In this document: positions 23,001-32,589 of the stretch, in pieces | How the letters are laid out: each line of letters opens with the position of its first letter | Numbering within the stretch: position 1 is the first letter of the stretch | Origin: Cryptomeria japonica | Lineage: Eukaryota > Streptophyta > Pinopsida > Cupressales > Cupressaceae | Direction of reading: 5' to 3' | Assembly: GCF_030272615.1 (NCBI RefSeq) | Contig: NC_081409.1 | Location: 649,050,468 to 649,114,467, forward strand | DNA: 64,000 nucleotides | Notes under the pieces: generated by a model | The model's input: only the letters and a program-made list of their open reading frames with translations | Database searches by the model: none | What the model was told of the DNA's origin: nothing | Position numbers and translations under genes: made by a program

Positions 23001-23177
23001 CTCAATACGACACTTGGTAAAGAATCTAACATCTTCTACCAATAAGACTCGATCCGGGATGAGTGAAAATGTAGTTTTATCATCCAATTCTGAGGTGACT
23101 TTAGGAGTTAGGGAATACTTCAGAGATGGATTTTCCACATTTTGGACAACTACAGGGTCTTGGATCTTGGGTGCCAT
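20082..23177 (-). pseudogene. C ORF-X (unknown protein, complete but broken)
   Basis: The likely start is the ATG at 23177 (MAPKIQDP, context accATGG). N-terminal landmarks match A and D: LLVEDVRFFTKCRIEELG, then FVLSRVHDDFMWL and ITKEVIHLIIG, then FSSLLVCMFFYF (near 22410), YKDNICFEVD and MGYEIDYDIT (near 22120). A Lys-rich stretch follows at about 21830-21700, then a helical region (IEEAVICTLLKFRLAPLELA), an acidic Thr/Glu linker and a coiled coil ending near 20082. Stops break it at about 22680, 22356, 22100, 21879 and 20847. Sequence is well diverged from A, yet the order of landmarks is the same. Function unknown; no transmembrane or signal segment. Confidence 0.72.
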
Positions 23178-23670
23178 GGTAGATCTCAAGTAAAATTTGA
23201 CAGGCTATCCTTAGGGTTTACAAGTAGCTTACTCTTCACACTCAGTAGACACTAGCAATTTGACTAGATCAAAAACTAGCTAAACAGTGTGAATAGATTG
23301 ATGTAAATGCCTTAAAATTTGCTCTGAATGAAGTTTGGTCACTTTGATTCACTCTGCTCTGCTTCTCAAAAACTTGGGTGAATGATAATGACCATGAAAA
23401 CACTTTTAAGTACTCAAAAATACCGGGCTCCATGCAAGTTAGGTCAAGATATTAAATGCACTTGGTTCATCTTTTACCATTTTACTTCATTTTCTATTTT
23501 CACTGAGTACCCAACTTTGCTTTGTTAACCGACTTGACAGGTTTCCTGTATAGTATGTAAACTGACTAATTGCATCTTAACTATGCAGATTTTGAATTCT
23601 GTTCATAATAAAATAGGAACTGTTATGATTTAACTTTTAAAGAATGCAGTCCCTTCATACCTTTTCTTGG
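23178..23670. other. Spacer between ORF1 and ORF-X of C
   Basis: AT-rich sequence holding the ORF-X leader. I see no feature in it. The matching spacer in A is 858-1313 and in D about 40140-40595, so the two-ORF layout with a ~450-base spacer is shared. Confidence 0.5.
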
Positions 23671-25040
23671 CTAATTTGAAATAGGTGCACCTAACTCGGT
23701 AGGTAAGGTGCTTTCATCATCAGACATAATTTCTTTCTTTTTCCAGATCATCTTGAATTTTTCTTTTATCTCCTCAGTGTCTCTTTTCAGTTGATCTCTG
23801 CAATCTCCAGCTAAATGTCCAGCTTTGTGACAATGAAAACATGCCATATCAGGATTTCTCCATGATCTCCGCATGTTCATTCCAAACCTTATAAAATAGT
23901 TGGCACTTATATGTCCATATCTCCCACAACATTCACACCATATCCTTGTATTGTAATCCCATGGTACTGCTGCATATTGTCGGTAAGAATCTGTGTGAGT
24001 TCGGTAACCTCCAGTGTTTTCTCGGTGTGGATACTTCATGTAATTCTTTTGCTTAAACCAGCACTTCTTAGTACTATGTCCATATCTATTGCAATTTTTA
24101 CAAAACCCTTTGAATTTTACCTTTTGATGGTTGTTAATAGACTTTGTCCTACATTGATTAGGTATGTGACCATATTTTTTGCAATTATAACAATATCCAT
24201 TGGACTTAGAGATATTCGGTTGCTTACCTTTTCTGATCTGGCATATGTTGGTAGTATGACCTTGATTTCCATAGTAGTAGCAAATAGGCTTCTTCCTTTT
24301 GATGTTATTTCTTTTTCCAGCTTGTTTTGATGATTCTCCTCTCTTGGTAGTATTAATTCCTTTCTCAGTAGAGTCTTTTCCTTTGTAACTGAGTCCTCCA
24401 TCTTTGTAGAGTCTTCTTGTATTCAGTTGCTCATCCAACATCTTTGATGCTTCATAACTTTTCTCCAATGATTCTTTGGATTTCTTTTCTATTTCAAGTT
24501 CACTAGTCAACCTTGATACTTCAAGTTTCAATGATTGATTTTCATCATTCTTCATAATTGCTTCATGATGAGCATAACCTAGTTGATCTGTCATATTTTG
24601 TTGAATGCCAGTTAACCTTATTATTTCATCATCCTTATCAGATACTAGAGCTTCAAGTTGTTGTTTCTCTCTTTGTAGATCTCTTGCTTTATCCTCAACT
24701 CTCCTTAATGCATCTATATTTTCAATCATTTATGTACTGAAATGTTCATGTTCTCTTTTCATTGCTTTTAGTTGATCAGCCAATGCTTTGTTCTTTTCTT
24801 TCAACATTCCAATCATTTCTTCAGTTTCTTCAGAAATATTGTTCTCAGATGATGTCTCGATTTGTTCCACTAGCTCTTGAGAATCCTACAATTCATCAGA
24901 TAATCTTCTCCTTACTTTCAGAGATTTTTGCATTTGCCTCTGCATGTCTGCAATCACTTGATTTGCATTATCTAGCTCTTCTTGAAGATGCATAATCCTC
25001 CGAGATTGTTTGTAGCCTTCCATTGCTAAGATCTTTCTCT
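23671..25040 (-). pseudogene. C ORF1: coiled coil plus five CCHC knuckles
   Basis: It starts about 45 bases inside the PBS with MEGYKQSRRIMHLQEELDNA, so there is no room for a capsid-type Gag domain upstream. About 200 residues of coiled coil follow, broken by stops near 24889 and 24730. The knuckles are CYYYGNQGHTTNIC, CYNCKKYGHIPNQC, CKNCNRYGHSTKKC, CECCGRYGHISANY and CFHCHKAGHLAGDC; the first and fourth each lack one Cys. The 352-residue stretch from 24729 to 23671 is open. The protein probably packages RNA in a particle made by another element; that is inference. Confidence 0.78.
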
Positions 25041-25071
25041 TTAGGTGGTTAAACCCTTTTCCAAGATTCAA

Positions 25072-25083
25072 GCTCTGATACCA
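25072..25083 (-). promoter_or_regulatory. Primer binding site of C
   Basis: On the - strand TGGTATCAGAGC follows the 5' LTR after two bases. It matches the 3' end of plant initiator Met tRNA, the common primer of plant Copia elements. Confidence 0.92.
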
Positions 25084-25085
25084 AT

Positions 25086-26268
25086 TGTTAGGACCAATAT
25101 AGAAAGCTAATGTACTGAGAGGGGAGGGGTGAATCAGTACTCCAAAACATTTCCTTTGTAATAACCTTACTGTTATGCATAAACAGAATAGTGTAGTAAC
25201 ATAAAATAAAACTATAATCAATAGATAACAATCATACATGATTCACTCCATAACACATATATTTTGGTCATGCAGAAACTCTTGGTTAGAGAGAAAAACT
25301 ACGGTGGGGATGGCACCCACAACTTCACTGCTGTAATAATAAAGAATGCTCAGTTAGAGCTACATTTAGCTATTTCTGATAGCTTACCCTATTAGGAGTA
25401 TTAAGATCAATTAGATCTACCTTACTAAAGGATTTTTACAACAATATATAAGTGTAGCACCTGGTTAAAGGATTTACAATTTATAGACTTGGTTAGAGTC
25501 TTTTACCTTGTTAAAGGTTTCTCTTACAACTTCAAAATATTACAATATAATCATTGCAAATATCTGCAACTTTACATCTAAAATGCTAAAGTAGATTCTA
25601 TGTGCTTTGAATAAGATTACCTAGCTTGTAGCATACCTCGGTAACCCATAATGAAACTCGGTAAACCCTTTTGTTTACTCCGTTCTTCGACTGTTCACTA
25701 ATAACCTTCTCGGTGACCTCTTTGTGTCTCTGTAATAGTCTTCCTTCATGTATACACACTGCTATCTCATTGCATCTCATACCATATATATCTAACCCTA
25801 GAATCATGCTGTATATATAGATCTCTTGCAGTGGTGATTTGATTCATTGCTTCGATCTTACAAAAAGATTCTTTGAATGAATAACTAAACAAAATATCTC
25901 ATAGGTTAGATTGGCCTTGTAATCATACATAATCTCATAGTGCAATTTCCAATGCAAAAATGGTTAGATGTGCCTCGATCTTGTAACACATTTTCATGTG
26001 CATGTCTAGGGTCAATGTATCTAGTAAAACATTTCACTCAGTGTATATCTAATCAATGAGTTAACTTTACCACTCAGTAGCTATGAACCTTTACCCGGTA
26101 AACAACTTGATGAATACTATGTTCTGTGACTGCTTTCTTTAGTAACCAACTAGACTGTTCATACCGACTTCTCTGTGTGTACTGACTGCATGATTCAGTA
26201 ATACTAACCAACTAGAATATGGTATGACTTTGGATATGAAACTAATGGCAATTTGATAAGTAGTAACA
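25086..26268 (-). repeat. 5' LTR of C
   Basis: The partner is 18238-19417. It runs from TGTTAGGACCAATATAG to AGTAGTAACA on the + strand and is followed by TSD acaag at 26269-26273. Confidence 0.95.
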
Positions 26269-26273
26269 ACAAG

Positions 26274-26997
26274 TATAAGAATTGTGCAGGGTGATAGATG
26301 TTTCATGTTACTGATTGATGTTTATTCCAAGACAATATGGGTTGCCTTTTTGAGGGAAAAATCAAAAGCATTGGACAAATTCAAGATATTCAAAGTGAAA
26401 GTTGAGACTGAGACAGGATTGGAGCTGAAATATCTGAGATCAGACAGAGGAGAGGAATTTTCTTCCAGTGAGTTTGACTCATTTTGTGAGAAGCATGGAA
26501 TTAGAAGAAAATTTTCTACTTATAGAACCCCACAACAGAATGGATTTGTTAAAAGGAAGAACAAAACTATATTGGATGTTACAAGGACTATGTTGATTGA
26601 AGGGAATATTCTGAATATCTATTGGAGAGAAGCTGATAGCACTGGTGTTTACACATTGAATCGAGTGCATATGAAAGATGATACTAGTAATACTCCCTAT
26701 GAGCTATGGTCTGGTCATGTTCCTACTGTGAGATATTTTAGAATTTTGGGAAGGAAGTGCTATATCAAGAGAGATGAGAATATAGGAAATTTTGATACAA
26801 GAAGTGATGAAGGAATTTTCTTGGGATATTCAACAAAGAGAAAATCCTACTGGTGCTACAATAAGAGATTGGTAAAGATAGTAGAAAGTGTAAATGTGAA
26901 GATTGATGAGAAGTGTGGAAAAGAAATCAGAGCATGTGGATATGATGATGATCAGAATGTTGTCTTAATGCAAATTCAGACTAAAGAATTGAAATAG
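26274..26997 (+). pseudogene. H integrase core
   Basis: This is one open frame continuing from the codons before C. It has FMLLIDVYSKTIWVAFL, the second catalytic Asp in LRSDRGEEF, and the phrase TPQQNGFVKRKNK, where Copia integrases have Glu (VERKN); the catalytic Glu is thus Lys here. The first Asp position reads Glu. A GKG-type C-terminal part (GIFLGYSTKRKSYWCYNKR) follows. H integrase is dead. Confidence 0.88.
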
Positions 26998-28120
26998 AAT
27001 GATCTGGTAGTTGCAGTTAATCTAGATCTTGTTGTTGTTGGTGAAGAGGTGCAGGAACCTGAAAATTAGAATAATTAGAAGACTTGGAGGTATGTAAGAT
27101 TGAATCATTCTAAAAAATCAGATCATTGGTGACAAAAAAAAGGTGTGATGAGTAAAAGAAGGCTAGCTACTGAAGAGGTGTGTTTGCTATCTAAAATTGA
27201 ACCTAAAGATGTTGTTCAACATTGCAAAGATGAAAATTGGATGAAGGATATGGAAGAATAATTGAATTTAGATTGAAAGGAATAACGAACTTGTGCCTAA
27301 ACCTAAAAACAAGAATGTTATTGGTACTAAATGGGTATTCAAGAATAAATTGAATGAAGTCGGTGAAGTTGTCAGAAATAAGCAAGATAGGTATGCAAAA
27401 GATATTCACAAAAGGAAGGGATTGATTATGATGAGACTTTTGCTCCAATAGCTAGACCTGAAGTTGTTAGACTATTGCTTGTATATGCTGCTTATAAAGA
27501 TTTCAAATTATATCCAATGGATATCAAGTAAGCCTTTTTGAATGGTTATCTTGAGGATGAAGTGTACATTGAGCAACCTGATGGATTCTCATTATCAAAT
27601 GATGGAGATATGGTATGCAAACTGAAGAAAGCTCTTTATGGATTGAAGCAAGCCCCTAGAGCCCGGTATGCTAGTTTGGATAAGTATTTTCTGAAATTAA
27701 GATTTAATAAAGATACTATTGATAGCAGTCTATATTTCAAGATTGAGAATAATAACATTTTGATTTTTGAATTTTTTGTTTATGACATTATCTTTGGAAG
27801 TGATGATGAATTGAGTATGAAGTTTGTTGGTGATATGCAAAAAGAATTTGAGAAGTCTATGATAGGATAAATGAAATTTTTCTTAGGCTTGAAGATTTCA
27901 CAGACTGGAAAAGGTATTTTTATATCTCAAACTAAATATGTGACAGAATTATTGAAGAAGTTTGGGCTAGAAGATTCTAAATAGGTTGGAACCTCTATGG
28001 TGTCTATCTGTAAATTATCAAAGAATGATGAATCTCTGAAAGCTAATCAGACCTTGTATGGATCTATGGTTGGTGGTTTGCTATACCTGACTCAAACTAG
28101 ACCTGACATTATGCATGTTG
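26998..28120 (+). pseudogene. H reverse transcriptase, frameshifted and truncated
   Basis: Copia RT landmarks are spread over several frames: a KWVFKNKLNE-type segment near 27330, NGYLEDEVYIEQPDGFSL and [10 protein letters not shown] at 27538-27665, then FFVYDIIFGSDDE near 27770. The catalytic V-D-D motif reads V-Y-D, so the first Asp is lost. The frame runs on to TRPDIMH at 28115, where K interrupts. Confidence 0.85.
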
Positions 28121-28882
28121 TGTTGGCAATAGACATTCATCTGGTGGCTTCTAATTGTTGATTATTGGTTTAGGGTTGTCATTGATGGAAAATCTTCATG
28201 AGATTCCCATCTAGTAAACATAAATCTTGATTTTCAGAAGAGGATGCTAGCTAGTAGCCAATTAACCGATATTTCAGAATGAACTGAGCAGTTTTGGTCT
28301 AGAAGATTTTTGTTGATTGTAGAGCTATGAATTGTGTATGGGTTGATTGAGCTGACATAGAGATGTCATTTTATTGTTGTTTTGGTGATCTGCATTTATC
28401 TTTGTTGATCCAGTCAAGCTGATATATGACTACATGTTACATTAGCAAGTTGACATGATAGATGATCTATTTTGTGATTGTGGATATATAAGTCCAATGT
28501 AGATGATCTTTTGATGGATGATATAATTGTATGTGAGCAAGTGGTGATCAGGAATCTATTTTGGCACAATTTCACATGCACATTCTTGATTCGGTACCTG
28601 ACTAAGACAATGTATAGGGAAGAATAGAGTAGAACAACAAAGATGATTCAGTCAGTGTATTTATCACTTAATCAGAACTCATCCAAGCATTCTAGATGCT
28701 ATTTTGGAGTTCATTTATTGTAATTCATCATTGTAATTAATCAGTAAGGAAATGAGCCTTCCGAGGTTGTAATCCTTATTGTATTTGAGTAGTGAGCCTT
28801 CTGAGGTTGTAACCCTTATTATATTTGAGTAGTGAGATCTAGGCAGTGTTCCTAAATTCTTGTGTATTCCCCATATTGTAAT
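28121..28882 (+). repeat. Element K: LTR (5' or solo), cut by J
   Basis: It starts TGTTGGCAATAGAC inside the H RT frame and runs as an LTR-like non-coding sequence to the J boundary. No LTR end (TAACA or CAACA followed by a PBS) occurs before 28883, so the rest should lie on the far side of J, outside the window. Confidence 0.6.
28753..28832 (+). repeat. Two 40-bp tandem units in the K LTR
   Basis: Units 28753-28792 and 28793-28832 both begin TGAGCCTT, contain GAGGTTGTAA and end TTTGAGTAG, differing at a few positions. Confidence 0.85.
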
Positions 28883-30241
28883 TGTTAGACACAATGTGTC
28901 ACTGAGAGGGGGGGGTGAATCTGTGGTTTTTAAATTTTTTGTTGAACACAAAGTACCTCTGAGAGGGGGGGTGAATCAGTAGTTCCTAAACTTTTGGACT
29001 TTTAAAACAACTTTAGAATACTCGTTATTATCTTAAGAACCAAACAATCAAACCGGTACCCACAACACCAGATACATGAGGAAAACCCAACATGGGAAAA
29101 CCTCGGTGAGAAATGCTGCTAGAGACTACTGATCCAATCCAGCCTCACAAGTAAAATACTAGATTACAAAGATTTAGGGCACCAACCCAAGGAGCACCAA
29201 CCCCTTCTATTTCAGGACACCAACCCTTGCACCAAGCTCCAATTTGGTGATGTATATAATGAAATACAATTTAGATACAGTTAAGGCTTCTTGTTGCAAA
29301 TGAATTCTACAACTCTTGATCAAATGGCTTACTATCGGTTGACAGTCTTTTCTTCTCCACTAGATCTCACACTACCGGTTGTGAGATCACTCTCTCTAAT
29401 TCTTGGCCTCTCTTTTCTCTCTCTCAGAGTCTCACAACTTACTGTGTCACACTTGGATGTTGTCTTTCTCTACCACACCTCACCAGTTTTCTTTCTCATT
29501 CACTCTCCAACTTTCTTAGAATAAATTCTAAGGCAAAATGAACCTTCTCTGCACTTAAGCTCTCGTTTCTCTTTTTCTTTTTTACAAGCATCAATCTTCT
29601 CTATTTCGAGCTCATGTATTTATATTCATAATTTCCCATCAAGAATGCATTCAAACATGGTCATGTTAGGTTTTCCTTTTTCAACTCAATCTAAATCCCT
29701 TCTGATATGATCTTCTTTTCAAGGATATGGTCTTTATGACAACGTTCAATCACCAACTAAACTTCACATTCCAATGTGTGTTTTCTAAATTTGGAGTTCT
29801 ATACCATGCTTTTCTTCTTTCCTCCATTACTCACCATTAATGGATGTGTTTTTTCCTTCACCTAATAGGTATGAAGATCAAATATTCTTGTGAGATCAAT
29901 GTATTTTTCTTTTCCATCTTGCCTTCCTTGAGCTGCAATCTTCTTGCATCCTCCATGACTTGTGGGTTCCTCATAAAAACCAACCTTCCTATAGATTTTT
30001 TACCTTGATGCACACTCCACCTAACATCCAACTGTCATGCTTGTCGATATCCACCTTTACTTGAATTGCTATGTTGATTTGACATCCTTTGTCGATCTAG
30101 GTTGATTACCAGTTTGGTTTATGTTACCGGTATGACCATCAACCTCTTATTTTTTCTAGTCACCAGTTGTTGTCCCTTCATGATATACAACCAACCTTCA
30201 TTATGGTTTACGCCTTACTGATAGATGACCCAAGTCATGTG
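28883..30241 (-). repeat. 3' LTR of J, main part, with a duplicated terminus
   Basis: It starts TGTTAGACACAATGTG and a second, similar terminus TGTTGAACACAAAGTA occurs at 28940; both are followed by ctgagagggggg and gtgaatc. Either the terminus was duplicated or J proper begins at 28940 inside the end of an older LTR of the same type. The LTR is cut at 30241 by F and continues at 61227. The 29-30 kb stretch has no coding region I can support. Confidence 0.75.
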
Positions 30242-31645
30242 TACTAGCATTTTCATGAAGATTGCATTAATGAAATGTTATGTTGTCATTGATGTCAACT
30301 AACTAATAATGATGTTGTTATAATGTTGTTTTGGAACCGATAATTGAGCTTGTGAAGGAAACTAGTATTACTAGAGATGAAGTGAGATCAATCAGTAAAC
30401 ACTACCAGTTGATATGCTAAACCCTAACCAATGAATTTTGGTGAATCGGTTGTATTGGTTTATGATCAAATGATGAGCGATAATGATTATGACACGTATG
30501 AATGTTGTTTGAGAAGCATTTCAAAAGGTTTTTGGCATGTAGAGATAACAGTTTTTGTCTTGGGAATGAACAAGTTCATTGCATGTAATGTAAACCACAT
30601 GATGAGTTACAGAGTTTGATGAAGCGATGATTAAGGAGTGGTCAAGGATATCTTGCATGTTGTGCAATGATTGTTATGTAATCCAACGGTCATACTTAAA
30701 CTGATTTGTTTGTAATCTCTATGAGATATTAGGTTTGGGATGTGTTACTGACCTATTGATTTGTTTATAAGGTCGATGAGTTGTTTTGTTGAAGTGTTGG
30801 CAATTTGTGATTGAGAGTAAGAGAGTGTGGTGGCCGAACCAGATGATATATCTACAGTATGTGTAAAGGAAAATAGGAGCATGAAAAGGATCTGAACAAG
30901 CAAGTGTAGTGCTATTCAAATAGATCAGCAAACCCCTATTGTTTTCTAACAATTACAGCAGTCAAATCCCTTGACCGGGTAAGCTCTAACAAGCTTAGTG
31001 TTATTCAAATCCTCTAACCAAGTGATCCATTAGCTTGGATTCCAAATCCTCTATCGAGGTTACTCCTAGCAGGGTATTGCTTCTAATAGGGAATTATAGT
31101 CAATCCCTTAACCAGGTGGTCCCTAACAGGATATGTTCTTAACATGAATTTTTGTTAAGCTTTAACAGGCTTGGCTCCTAATAGGGCGAACTTTAGAAGA
31201 GTTTAGAATACTTGTGGCTATTCATCCCCACTGTAGTTTTTCCCATTTAGGTTTCCACGTAAAAAATATTGTGTCAAGTGGTGAATGATTTTGTGGTTAT
31301 GTTTACTATGGTTGAATTGCTTAACTGCTAGATCCACTTTGATATGTTATGTTAATCAGAAGCAATTTAAATTATGTTTTAACTACCATTAGTAAAGTAT
31401 TTGAATGATTCAGTTAAAAGGTTTTCATAGTTTCAAAGATGTTATATTGTTAGTCTGTTAAACAGTCAACCAGTTTAACTTGTTAGTATTATTACATTTG
31501 AAGTCCACTGTTTAAACCAGTCAGTTTAGGGTTTGCTTTGAGAGGTTGTTTCTGAGATTGGTGAAAGTCTATACAATTTTCTATATACTAATGCACCCCC
31601 CCTCTCTATAGTTGACCGGATCCTTATTCTTTCATCATACCATCA
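30242..31645 (+). repeat. 5' LTR of F
   Basis: It starts TACTAGCATTTTCATGAAG (3' copy: TATTGGCATTTACATG), so the original TGTTGG end has mutated in both. It ends ...CATACCATCA. The partner is 59819-61221. Confidence 0.93.
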
Positions 31646-31647
31646 AT

Positions 31648-31659
31648 TGGTATCAGATA
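31648..31659 (+). promoter_or_regulatory. Primer binding site of F, mutated
   Basis: TGGTATCAGATA follows the LTR by two bases; the last two bases differ from the usual TGGTATCAGAGC. Confidence 0.8.
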
Positions 31660-31715
31660 ATTTCAAGTCCTCTAAGGTGTAAGCCTAATAGCTTGAGGTA
31701 AAGATCTTAAAGAAG

Positions 31716-32143
31716 ATGATGAAGAAAGAGGGTCCAAAGTTTAATAGAGAAAACTACTGGATATGGAGTGATGGAATGAAAATTTATATCAAGAGTCTAG
31801 GAAGTCAATACTAGGAACATGTTGGTACTCAATATGTTGCACCTAGTGGGATTATGACTAATGATCAGAAGAAAGAGAAACAAGAAAATAATCAAGCACT
31901 AGAGGCCACTATCAGTTCCTTGTCTGATGCAAAGTATGTTGATGTCCACGGTCTAGAGACTGCTTATGAGGTATGGAAGAAACTTGAAGAGAACTATAGT
32001 GGTGATGAGCATGTGAAGATTGCCAAAGAAGATAGTCTAAGAGGAAAATTCAATGACATGCAGATAGCTAAAGGTGAGAATATACAACAGTATGGTTAGA
32101 GGATGAAAGAGATAGTTCATGAGATCAAGACATTGGAAACCAA
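31716..32143 (+). pseudogene. F Gag, N-terminal part
   Basis: It starts MMKKEGPKFNRENYWIWSDG, a typical Copia Gag opening, and continues with EVWKKLEENYSGDEHV and LRGKFNDMQ. There are TAG stops near 31813 and 32097. It is cut at about 32143 by D, and continues at 42635. Confidence 0.85.
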
Positions 32144-32589
32144 TAACATTGAGAGGGGGGGGGTGAATCCATGTTATACTGGAATAGAAGATTTTAGCCT
32201 TAACAAAACATACATACACCAACCAGTATACCGGTATAAACAAAATTGAAAGAAGTAATGCAACCAATAAGTCAAACACATAAATGAGAACCATAACACA
32301 GAGATTTATACATGGAAAACCTCAACAAGGAAAAACCACGGTGGGATTTGTGACCCACAATATCAATTTACTGGCCATATGAAGAGATATTACAATATAT
32401 GATGGGCTTGGACTTGTAGGAAGGCTTACAGCCTAGAGCACACTGCTCATCACAATAGGAGTGTCAGTGACTACATAACAATCCAGACAACAATTCGTAG
32501 AAGTGTGAACTGCTCAATATAGCATCTCCTATGCTAGAATATAGTTCTAGTTTTAGCTATGTCTATTCCAGTTAAAACTCTAAAACCTT
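32144..32589 (-). repeat. 3' LTR of D, fragment
   Basis: It matches the start of 41702-42634 (taacattgag, g-run, then gtgaatc and ttatactggaatagaag) up to aaaacc, where E begins at 32590. The remaining ~490 bases of this LTR copy are not found elsewhere in the window. Confidence 0.85.

Larger units (their letters stand above)
18238..26268 (-). mobile_element. Element C: complete pol-less LTR retrotransposon with ORF1 and ORF-X
   Basis: C has two LTRs (18238-19417 and 25086-26268), a perfect 5-bp TSD acaag (18233-18237 and 26269-26273), a Met-type PBS, polypurine tracts and an 8.0-kb total length. On the - strand the internal 5.7 kb holds only ORF1 (coiled coil and five knuckles) and ORF-X. 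No protease, integrase, RT or RNase H motif was found in any frame. Being complete at both ends, it shows that absence of pol is not a window artefact. Confidence 0.92.
18212..28120 (+). mobile_element. Element H: decayed Copia element, the oldest host layer visible
   Basis: Only 18212-18237 and 26269-28120 belong to H; the middle is element C. The joined pieces read from the start of the integrase core (His-Thr-Glu-stop-Cys-Gly-Pro-Thr) across the acaag duplication into Ile-Arg-Ile-Val-Gln-Gly-Asp. H ends inside RT where K begins at 28121, after the codons for PDIMHV. The upstream Gag, protease and 5' LTR lie left of A, outside the window. Confidence 0.85.

Noticed and set aside
20082-23177. 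ORF-X as an envelope-like gene
   Set aside because: No signal peptide, transmembrane segment or cleavage site; it also does not follow pol, which is absent.
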